From Succinivibrionaceae bacterium UBA3769 (lineage in GTDB: Bacteria; Pseudomonadota; Gammaproteobacteria; Enterobacterales; Succinivibrionaceae): 29,638 nt of DNA. Both the position numbers and the translations under genes were made by a program. This document shows positions 23,244 through 29,638 of the stretch, piece by piece; position 1 is the stretch's first letter; every line of letters begins with the position of its first letter. Where the stretch lies: the NCBI GenBank assembly GCA_002372325.1, contig DFFT01000173.1, positions 1 through 29,638 on the forward strand, read 5' to 3'. Below the pieces are notes generated by a model. That model was not told the origin of the DNA. It saw nothing but the letters and a program-made list of their open reading frames with translations, and searched no databases.

Positions 23244-24887
23244 ATGAAAGAGACCTTTAATTTTGATGTATTTATGCGGGATCTCTCCGGACAGTGGAGC
23301 GAATTCAACCGGAGCATGCATAAGATCACCTTTTCCCAGGCGGCCCCGGTGGAGGATGCGGAAATCGCCGGCATGTATGACGAAGCCACGGATAACTGCC
23401 GTTATGATGCCGGAGCCCGGGACTTCAATTACCGGGACTATATCAGGAAATCTCTGGGCGGTCTTGCGGCTCCCGTTTCCGGCGGCCGGAGATCCTTGCC
23501 GCAGAGCCGCTCTCAGGCCGGAGATCCCGGCCGGGAGTTCGGCGGCATGTTTGTGAATGATCCCGAAACCGCCCGGGATCGCAATCAGCGCTACGGCTTT
23601 CTGGCCGGGGTGGATTTCAAAAAAAAGGCCGTTTCCTTTCTCCGCCGGGAAGCCCGGGGCATTGTTAAAAGACATGAGGAAGGCACCCTGGAGGAACGGC
23701 CGGTCTCCCGGAGTCAGAAGGATCGCGCTGTTCTTCTGGGCCGGCTTTTTATCAAGCTCTGCAATCTTGCTGAAGTGCGGAATGAGGTCTGGAAGGAACC
23801 TTTTGTGAGATACGTGTTCGGGGAACCCGCGGCAAGGGTGTTCGGTTCCCCGGAGATCAGCCTGCGCTGGGAAGGGCGGGAGGTCAGGATCCGCTCCTTT
23901 GACGACGCCCGGGATTTTGCGGGCCGTCTGTTTGATCCCGGTGTTACGGGGCTTGAGGTATTTAATGTCCGGGAGATCTGTTCCGGCTTTATGGAATGTC
24001 TGCTGCTTCAGGCTCTCGGGGAACTCCTCCGGCCCCTCTCCTATGACCGGGAGCGGGCGGAAGGGCTTATCGGAGCCTGTCTCGCCTATTTTAAAAGACC
24101 GCGGAACCGGGAGGAACTTCTGGGGCTGACCCCGGCATGGCTGAAGAACCGGGATGATCTGGGAGCCTGTCTTTCCGATGCGTATTTTCTGTCCGGGATG
24201 AGCTCTTTTGCGGCAGGGGCGGCGGCCGAGGATCCGGAAAGCCGGCAGGCGTTTTTTCAGGAATTTCAGGCGGCGGGGCTCAAAGCTCTCCGCTGGATGG
24301 AGAACCCCCGGGTTTATGAACTGGTGTCTCCGGAATATAAAAGCTTCAAGGCGGCTTCCGGACTCTGGGATCCGGAGCGGGAAGAGAAATACGGCGCCGG
24401 GGAAGGGAGTTCTCTCAGCGTTAAAAACGCCGCCTTTAAGAGAAATATCGCCGCCTTTCTGGATTTTGCCCTGCTCAGGGCCTTTATTGATGTCTCCGTA
24501 AGCTATTACGGCCTTCAGGAAACTCCGGAGAGCGGCATTCCCGCTCTCCGGGAGACCCTCAGCGGGCTCCCGGCGGAACAGCCGGAGCTTTATATTTCTC
24601 CCGGTCTCCGCCGTATTCTGGGAGAGCAGCTGGGCGTTACCTACCTCGGTCATGTGCGGTATTCCAAAGCGGAAGCATGCATTTTTCAGGCGGAGGGGCG
24701 TTATTTTGCGCTTTATCCCCGGCTTCCGGGCCGAACCGGCGGAGCTTATGCCGGGAACGGCAAGAACAGCGGGAATGACCCCGAGGATAACAGGAACAGC
24801 GGGAGCAGCAGGAGCAGCGGCGTCTTTGCGCTTTTGGAATACGCCTCCCGGGAGCAAGCCCTGGAAATTATGCGGGGGCTTTCATGA
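23244..24887 (+). CDS. Unrecognised 547-residue soluble protein of the srf-motor operon
   Basis: This cytoplasmic-looking protein has no signal peptide or membrane helix and many Arg residues. The N-terminus (MKETFNFDVFMRDLSGQWSEF) is helical, followed by a flexible Gly/Ser/Arg-rich segment near 75-100, a helical core (RAVLLGRLFIKLCNLAEVRNEVW, later CSGFMECLLLQALGELLRPL), and near the end a Gly/Asn/Ser-rich insert (about 505-530) before FALLEYASREQALEIMRGLS. It sits 12 bases after the MotA-like gene and overlaps the next by ATGA, between the two motor subunits. That position suggests it assembles on the cytoplasmic face or tail of the motor. I do not recognise any domain. Confidence 0.8.
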   Translation: MKETFNFDVFMRDLSGQWSEFNRSMHKITFSQAAPVEDAEIAGMYDEATDNCRYDAGARDFNYRDYIRKSLGGLAAPVSGGRRSLPQSRSQAGDPGREFGGMFVNDPETARDRNQRYGFLAGVDFKKKAVSFLRREARGIVKRHEEGTLEERPVSRSQKDRAVLLGRLFIKLCNLAEVRNEVWKEPFVRYVFGEPAARVFGSPEISLRWEGREVRIRSFDDARDFAGRLFDPGVTGLEVFNVREICSGFMECLLLQALGELLRPLSYDRERAEGLIGACLAYFKRPRNREELLGLTPAWLKNRDDLGACLSDAYFLSGMSSFAAGAAAEDPESRQAFFQEFQAAGLKALRWMENPRVYELVSPEYKSFKAASGLWDPEREEKYGAGEGSSLSVKNAAFKRNIAAFLDFALLRAFIDVSVSYYGLQETPESGIPALRETLSGLPAEQPELYISPGLRRILGEQLGVTYLGHVRYSKAEACIFQAEGRYFALYPRLPGRTGGAYAGNGKNSGNDPEDNRNSGSSRSSGVFALLEYASREQALEIMRGLS

Positions 24888-26650
24888 CCGCGGCTCTTTA
24901 TCCTGTTTATTACGTGTTTTCTCCGCCGTTTCTTACCGGTTATTCCGGAACGGCGGCGCTGGAGGCTTTGCTCCGGACTCCCGATCCCGCCGGACATGTG
25001 CGGGAGCAGGTGATCTTCATAAACAGCGAATGGGAGCATTCCCGCATTTCCTACCGGGGGCGGGAAGGGGACGGGGAGCCCTGTCCCGTGCCGGTGTTTG
25101 TGCATCTCAGAAAGGAGGAGGCGGATTCTCCGTACGGCTATCCGGAGGCTCTGGAGCTTTTGCGGGCCGGCGCTTTGACGGATGATGACGGTCTTTCCGG
25201 CCTCTGCTCCGATGTTACTCTGGCTTCGGCGGGCTATTATGAATTCCGGAAACGCGGCGGGGAGGAGCCGGCCCGGCTCTCCTCTCCGGAGGGCTTTCAG
25301 GAGATGATGGATCTCATTCGGGAGCTTTCCGCGGCGCTGACGCTGGAGATTCCGGAGCTGAATTCCGCTCATCCCCAGAACCAAAGTCCCCTGTGGAATT
25401 TCCGGAGCATTGCCGAGGCTGTCTCCGCGGTGCTTCGGAGCTATCGCGATGAACTTCTCCGGGATCTCCGGGAGATTATTTCCGGCCGGGACGGCTATCA
25501 TTACTGGCAGTTTCTCATAAACGGTGACGGCGCTCCTCTTATCAGCAGTCTGGATCCCGGCATCCTGGCGGATAACTTTTGCCGCCGCTATTGTCAGGAT
25601 TTCTGCGATCGCTATGTCAAGGGGGATCTCTATCTCCGGGTGAACAGCATTTTTGCCAGAATTAATTCCTGTCCCCGGGAACGCTGTCCGCTCCTCCTTA
25701 ATTACTGGCTGAACCGGGATACTCAGGCCATGATCCGGGATTTTCTGGATCGGCTGGTCTTTTATATCAGGGAACTCGGGAAATTCGTCGGCAAAACCGA
25801 GGGCGCCGGCGGTCTTATTCTTGACAGCGCTCTCAGGGAGATAAACAATCATATTATTCAGGCCTTTGCCACCGGGCACGGACTTTACTGCTACGCCTTT
25901 TTCAAGTACGAAATCGTATCCTGTCCGGATCTTCTGGAGACTTTGGAAGAGATCCTCGCGGAACGGGAACGCCCCGGAAGCGCGGTGGATCGGATTTTTC
26001 CCCGGAAAACATTTCCGGATGCCCGGGCGGTTCTGGAGCGGGTGTTCCGGGACGAGAACACTCTCCTGGGCCCGGGGGTTTCGGGAGCTCTGGGCCAGAC
26101 GGAAAACCGCCGTCTTTTCAGGATCTTCCGGGCGGTCTCAGATTACCAGAGCCTTTTGGATCTCTCCGGAGCTGCCATTTCCCGGGGTACCTTCCGGCTC
26201 CGGACTCCGGATGCCATTTATGAAGTATCATCGGAGATTCCCGAACTTTACGGGAGTTCGTTTTTGAAGATTTATCCCAGTCCGGGGGAATGCCGCTATT
26301 ACTGCTTTATGGAAAAAAGAAATCAGCTTACAGGACAGGATTCCTCCCTCTCGGCTTTCTTTAAGCATTTACGGGACTATTATGCGGACAGATCCCGGCT
26401 GGAATGGTATATGTCGGCCAATCCTCAGGCTCCCCTGACGGAAGCCTGGCTGGCGGTGCTGGAGTATGACTCCCTGCGCTTTTATGTCAGTGATCGCGGC
26501 GGACAGAGAATTTCCTTCCTGTACAGCGGGCTCTTTCCGAGCCGGGATTATGCGGCGCTGGTTCTTTTGGGAAAGGTGTTCAATCTTACCAGCCTGAAGC
26601 TTCTGAACCGCGCTTTCCGGGGAGACGGTCAGGGCGGGGGAACCGGTTAA
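24884..26650 (+). CDS. Unrecognised 588-residue soluble protein of the srf-motor operon
   Basis: No signal peptide or membrane helix. The N-terminal part is compact (TAALYPVYYVFSPPFLTGYSG), with a VIFINSEWEHSRISYRG strand pair. The centre is helical and cysteine-containing (FCRRYCQDFCDRYVKGDLYLRVNSIFARINSCPRERCP; the spacing is irregular and does not define a zinc site). The C-terminal third alternates beta strands (GTFRLRTPDAIYEVSSEI, ECRYYCFMEKRNQ, DSLRFYVSDRGGQ). Translation is coupled to the previous gene by ATGA; a 43-base gap follows. Function is unknown; operon position implies a structural or sensor role in the same machine. Confidence 0.8.
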   Translation: MTAALYPVYYVFSPPFLTGYSGTAALEALLRTPDPAGHVREQVIFINSEWEHSRISYRGREGDGEPCPVPVFVHLRKEEADSPYGYPEALELLRAGALTDDDGLSGLCSDVTLASAGYYEFRKRGGEEPARLSSPEGFQEMMDLIRELSAALTLEIPELNSAHPQNQSPLWNFRSIAEAVSAVLRSYRDELLRDLREIISGRDGYHYWQFLINGDGAPLISSLDPGILADNFCRRYCQDFCDRYVKGDLYLRVNSIFARINSCPRERCPLLLNYWLNRDTQAMIRDFLDRLVFYIRELGKFVGKTEGAGGLILDSALREINNHIIQAFATGHGLYCYAFFKYEIVSCPDLLETLEEILAERERPGSAVDRIFPRKTFPDARAVLERVFRDENTLLGPGVSGALGQTENRRLFRIFRAVSDYQSLLDLSGAAISRGTFRLRTPDAIYEVSSEIPELYGSSFLKIYPSPGECRYYCFMEKRNQLTGQDSSLSAFFKHLRDYYADRSRLEWYMSANPQAPLTEAWLAVLEYDSLRFYVSDRGGQRISFLYSGLFPSRDYAALVLLGKVFNLTSLKLLNRAFRGDGQGGGTG

Positions 26651-26693
26651 TGCTGGGAGTCAGATCGGAGAGAACGATTAAGGCGGAGTACTG

Positions 26694-27695
26694 ATGCTAA
26701 ATAACAATTACACCCCGGATTTCCGGGACAATGATGCGGATTATTCCGAAGGGCAGGGCTTCTGGATGTCCTACACGGATATCATGACGGCGCTCCTCTT
26801 TATTTTTATTATCATTGTATGTTCCGTCATGCTGATTTCCATGAACTCCTACCGGGATAAGAAGGATCTTCTGGAGGAAAACGCCCGGCTTAAGATCCGA
26901 AACGAGGAACTTTATCATAAAAACCAGGAGCTTGATGCGGCAAATCAGGATCTTCAGAAGAAGAATGCCGGTCTGACAGAGGAGCTGAACCGATTCAGCG
27001 AGGTCGATAACCGGCTGAGACAGGTGATGAAAAGGATCTATGAACGGCTTCTGGCGGAAGGGGTGCGGGTAACCCTGGACGAGGCCAACAAAACCATTCA
27101 TATTGATTCCACTCTGATGCAGTTTGAATCCGCCAAGTACGACATTCCGGAACCTTATCAGGAAACCGTGCGCCGCATCGCCGGCGTGCTGGCCCGGGAA
27201 CTGGCCACCCGGGAGACGCGGGCGGACATCGACACCGTGTTTATTGAAGGGCATACGGACAAGAACTTCTATGACAACAAGGTTCTTCATGGCAACTGGG
27301 GGCTTTCCGCCATGAGGGCTATTTCCTTCTGGGAAGAGCTTTTGTCTGCCCGGGAGCAGCTTCAGAACTATACCAACAGCGAAGGGAAAAGACTGTTTTC
27401 GGTAAGCGGCTATGCGGAATCCCGGCCGGCCCCGTGCTCTCTGGAGGGCCGGCGGTATGCCCGGAATGCCGGCATCAGGGAAAAAGAACTGGTCCGGGAC
27501 AGCGGCTGTCCTCAGGATCTTCCGGCGGAGACGGAATCTGACAATATGAACCGGAGAATCGATATCCGCTTCACTCCCTATCATCGGGAGCTCCGGGCCG
27601 GAAAAGAACTGCCCGGGCGGAAAGCCGGAGATGCGGTATACGAGCAGAATTTCGGAATAGATCTCCGGGAGCCGGGAGGGGCGCGGCGGAAATGA
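26694..27695 (+). CDS. MotB/ZorB/OmpA-like stator subunit, peptidoglycan-binding
   Basis: 333 residues with the full B-subunit layout: a short cytoplasmic N-terminus; one membrane helix at about 25-50 beginning FWMSYTDIMTALLF, in which Asp29 occupies the place of the proton-carrying aspartate of MotB; a coiled coil (about 54-110); and an OmpA-like domain (about 125-300) with IEGHTDKN (186-190), LSAMRA around Arg208 and the closing NRRIDIRF signature. It would bind the cell wall through the OmpA domain and form the ion channel with the MotA-like subunit encoded upstream. A ribosome site GGCGGAG precedes the ATG. The OmpA domain has a longer insert (SVSGYAESRPAPCSLEGRR) than flagellar MotB. Confidence 0.88.
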   Translation: MLNNNYTPDFRDNDADYSEGQGFWMSYTDIMTALLFIFIIIVCSVMLISMNSYRDKKDLLEENARLKIRNEELYHKNQELDAANQDLQKKNAGLTEELNRFSEVDNRLRQVMKRIYERLLAEGVRVTLDEANKTIHIDSTLMQFESAKYDIPEPYQETVRRIAGVLARELATRETRADIDTVFIEGHTDKNFYDNKVLHGNWGLSAMRAISFWEELLSAREQLQNYTNSEGKRLFSVSGYAESRPAPCSLEGRRYARNAGIREKELVRDSGCPQDLPAETESDNMNRRIDIRFTPYHRELRAGKELPGRKAGDAVYEQNFGIDLREPGGARRK

Positions 27696-27743
27696 ATGAC
27701 GCCGCGGAAAACTGCAGAACAGGGAAAGATTAAGGAAAATGCC

Positions 27744-28280
27744 ATGACTGACAAGCAGGGGGTTACGGCTTCCGGAACGAAAGGCGGCGGGCGGGAGCTT
27801 ACGGCATTTCTGGCGGCCTGCTTCCGGTTTCGGCGGCTTCGGATCTGGTCGGATGACGACCGGGCCCGCCGCGGGATGGAGGATGTTTTTAAGAGGGCGG
27901 AAACGCTGCTTAACAGTCCCGGCATCAGACTTAAAGCATCAGAGCGGCATCAGGTGATCACGGATCTTCACGGAGTTTTTCAGGATTCTCGCTTCAGGGA
28001 GGATGCGGGGTTGCGGGAAAGGGTTAACCGGCTTGAAAAGGATCTTCCTGATATTGCTCCGGAGGAACTGTATTTTCAGAAGATCCGTGATTACTGGGCC
28101 ATGGATTCAGGCGGTACCGGAGCCGGACTGGATTTTTCCGATGACGCGGAGGAACTGGCCCGGAGCTTCTCCATCCGGCCCCGTTCCTCCAAAAGGGGCC
28201 GCTTTGACATCAAAACGTTTGCCATCAGGTTCCTGCTGCCGCTGGGTTTTCTGGCATTTCTGTTTTTTGGCATTTGCTGA
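27744..28280 (+). CDS. Small protein with C-terminal membrane anchor
   Basis: 178 residues from the ATG at 27744 (AAGGA seven bases upstream). An in-frame ATG at 27696, one base past the previous stop, would add 16 residues and is the coupled alternative. The body is charged and helical (AFLAACFRFRRLRIWSDDDRARRGMED, then ERHQVITDLHGVFQDSRF). The last 20 residues (FAIRFLLPLGFLAFLFFGIC) form one membrane helix preceded by basic residues, so the bulk should be cytoplasmic. Function is not recognised; it belongs to the operon by spacing. Confidence 0.72.
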   Translation: MTDKQGVTASGTKGGGRELTAFLAACFRFRRLRIWSDDDRARRGMEDVFKRAETLLNSPGIRLKASERHQVITDLHGVFQDSRFREDAGLRERVNRLEKDLPDIAPEELYFQKIRDYWAMDSGGTGAGLDFSDDAEELARSFSIRPRSSKRGRFDIKTFAIRFLLPLGFLAFLFFGIC

Positions 28281-28289
28281 CGGTGAGCT

Positions 28290-29096
28290 ATGATCTATCA
28301 GGTGCTTAAGGGAAAGCGATGGGAGGCTGTTACTCCGGATGATCTCAGTCAGTACTCTGACCGGGTGTTCGGCAGCTTCAGGAAGCATGCGGCGTATTAT
28401 GAGGGACTCAGGAAAGAGTTTGCCGGCGGCACCCTGTTTTACGATCTTATGCGGAATGCCGGCTATGGCCGTTATTTTATGACTGCTGAGCAGTATCAGC
28501 GGCTGAGCTTCTATCAGTATTATGAAGGGAATCGCTATGCCCGGGGCTTTCTTATGCGGAATTTCGGCTTCGCTGAACTTGAGGGCTCCGGTTCTCCCCG
28601 CATTTTGCGCTGCTTCGGCAAAAGCTTCCCGTATATGATGGACTGCTATTATCTCCGGGAGGATGATGAAATCAGCTTTGCGGTGATTTTTTCCTTTGCG
28701 GAATCCCGGGTCTGCTTCATAGATCCCCGGGAAGCGGCAACCATCATTCCCCGGTTTATTCAGGATGATCGTTCCGGGGCGGATTTTTTCAGCGATCTCA
28801 GCCATGCCCAGACCCCGGAAAACCTGAATCTCCTGAAAAAGATCGATGATGCCACCAGAGCTCTGCTTCTGACTGAGAAGCATGCCGTGGGCAAGCTGCC
28901 GGATTTCGGACTGGCCATGGACAAGGGAACGGGGCTTTACCGGGTATATGCCTCCTGGGCTGTGGACAGATACCGAAAGGCGGTGGCCGGAGCTCAGAGA
29001 GTAAGCTTCTGTCAGAAGCACAGCCGGTGTCTGATTTATACCGGGGGCGCGGCTCTCATAATTTTCCTGAAGCTTCTGATATTTTTCCAGAGATAG
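28290..29096 (+). CDS. Protein with C-terminal membrane anchor, last gene of the operon
   Basis: 268 residues. The N-terminal 240 are soluble and rich in aromatic residues (GGTLFYDLMRNAGYGRYFM, RLSFYQYYEGNRYARGF, YMMDCYYLREDDEISFAVIF). The C-terminus is a single membrane helix (CLIYTGGAALIIFLKLLIFFQ) after a basic segment, giving a cytoplasmic body anchored in the inner membrane. It starts 9 bases after the previous stop. It is the third tail-anchored-type protein of this operon. No domain is recognised. Confidence 0.78.
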   Translation: MIYQVLKGKRWEAVTPDDLSQYSDRVFGSFRKHAAYYEGLRKEFAGGTLFYDLMRNAGYGRYFMTAEQYQRLSFYQYYEGNRYARGFLMRNFGFAELEGSGSPRILRCFGKSFPYMMDCYYLREDDEISFAVIFSFAESRVCFIDPREAATIIPRFIQDDRSGADFFSDLSHAQTPENLNLLKKIDDATRALLLTEKHAVGKLPDFGLAMDKGTGLYRVYASWAVDRYRKAVAGAQRVSFCQKHSRCLIYTGGAALIIFLKLLIFFQR

Positions 29097-29154
29097 CGGG
29101 GGAGCAAAAAAGCTTTCGGCAGGGCGGAAGATGACTGACCTCTGAACAGGACAT

Positions 29155-29197
29155 CCCGTCAGAAAAATCCTGAGGAAGGGATAATCCTCCTGACGGG
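29155..29197 (+). terminator. Two-part hairpin downstream of the srf-motor operon
   Basis: Outer perfect arms CCCGTCAG (29155-29162) and CTGACGGG (29190-29197) enclose inner arms GAGGA (29172-29176) and TCCTC (29185-29189); the 5' side has a 9-base A-rich bulge. No T-run follows, so termination would need Rho, or the hairpin may protect the mRNA 3' end. Confidence 0.45.
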
Positions 29198-29468
29198 GAA
29201 CCAGCCCCCTGCCACACCGATTCGCCCGGAAAAATACCTCTCCCGTCTGACCTCTTCAGGCTTTTCAGAACCCCTTCAATTCTCATTAACTTCCGCCGCA
29301 ATTCTCAAATTCCTGATCCCCCTGGGAGGCTCCGGCTGACGGCGTTTGCCCCTTCCCCCTCCGCCGGCGGACAAACTCAGAACTCTTTCCCGGCAAAATC
29401 TCATCCGAAAAATCGGCAGTGTTTGACCATGTTTGAGAAAAGCCTGTACATACGGCAACTGCCAAAAT

Positions 29469-29484
29469 TGTGATATAGCTCACA
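29469..29484. promoter_or_regulatory. CRP-type binding site
   Basis: TGTGATATAGCTCACA has both half-sites of the CRP consensus (TGTGA, 6-base spacer, TCACA) without mismatch. It supports a gammaproteobacterial host and catabolite control of a nearby gene to the right. Confidence 0.65.
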
Positions 29485-29522
29485 CTTGGTGGCAACAGCG
29501 AACAATAAAACTGTACAAAAAA

Positions 29523-29561
29523 AAACAACTGTAAGATCGCGTATAGTTTTACAGGTTGTTT
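29523..29561. promoter_or_regulatory. Inverted repeat around a TATAGT box
   Basis: AAACAACTGTAA (29523-29534) and TTACAGGTTGTTT (29549-29561) are inverted copies with one extra base in the right arm. They flank TATAGT (29542-29547), a possible -10 box. An operator over a promoter is the simplest reading. Confidence 0.4.
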
Positions 29562-29638
29562 AAAGTCCTGAAACATAAGTGTTTTGCGGGATTAATACTG
29601 TCAGCAGAACGATGCGACAGCGGAGTAAACAGAGCACG

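Larger units (their letters stand above)
29198..29638. other. Non-coding right edge with regulatory signals
   Basis: No credible gene is present. The left half is C-rich and featureless to me. From about 29430 the sequence becomes A+T-rich and carries the CRP-type site and inverted repeat listed separately, suggesting the promoter region of a gene beyond the window. Confidence 0.5.

Noticed and set aside
23163..24857. 564-codon reverse-strand frame opposite the 547-residue operon protein
   Set aside because: The forward gene is coupled to its neighbours at both ends; the reverse frame has Pro/Gly/Arg-rich shadow composition.
13097..29096. Frequent CCGG and CCCGGG sequences through the operon
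   Set aside because: Explained well enough by strong use of CGG, CCG, TCC and GGA codons in GC-rich genes; not evidence of a special signal.
13097..29096. Canonical Zorya system
   Set aside because: ZorA- and ZorB-like subunits are present, but no helicase/nuclease ZorD, ZorC or ZorE was recognised and the subunits are not adjacent.
1..29638. tRNA, rRNA, CRISPR arrays, complete insertion sequences
   Set aside because: I looked on both strands and saw no cloverleaf, rRNA, regularly spaced repeats or intact transposase.

Overview
The window looks like an accessory (genomic-island-like) segment of a gammaproteobacterial chromosome. The evidence is a ClpX C-terminus very close to the enterobacterial protein, sigma70-type promoters, a perfect CRP-type half-site pair at the right edge, a type III secretion (T3S) chaperone/effector pair, and a cluster related to the Salmonella srfABC virulence genes. 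A gut or host-associated member of the Aeromonadales or a related order would fit, but that is inference.

Left part (1-9943): the 3' end of clpX and its terminator are followed by a mosaic of small modules. These are a leftward hicAB toxin-antitoxin operon, a CesT-like chaperone with a calpain-like cysteine protease (a probable T3S effector whose start looks frameshifted), two tandem paralogous acidic proteins of unknown family (the first broken by a 16-bp tandem duplication and an amber codon), a visibly more A+T-rich AbiL/RloAB-like defence operon, and a graveyard of gene remnants (PD-(D/E)XK transposase-family C-terminus, AlbA_2-type ATP-binding protein C-terminus) also damaged by short tandem duplications.

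Middle (9944-12771): an unrecognised 588-residue alpha-helical protein and an exported VanX/DdpX-type D-Ala-D-Ala dipeptidase with all zinc and catalytic residues.

Right part (13097-29096): one tightly packed rightward operon of ten genes behind a near-consensus promoter (12988-13017). The order is SrfA-like membrane protein, SrfB (actin/Hsp70-fold ATPase signatures), SrfC (P-loop GTPase signatures), a small tail-anchored protein, a MotA/TolQ/ZorA-like channel subunit, two large orphans (547 and 588 aa), a MotB/ZorB/OmpA-like peptidoglycan-binding stator subunit, and two more proteins with C-terminal membrane anchors. Together this reads as a proton-motive-force-driven, envelope-spanning machine coupled to an actin-like ATPase and a large GTPase. 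It shares the A/B motor logic with Zorya anti-phage systems but has no recognisable ZorC/D/E. It is the strongest candidate for an undescribed system here.

The last 540 bases carry no convincing gene; they hold an elaborate hairpin, a CRP-type site and an inverted repeat, probably the regulatory region of a gene outside the window.
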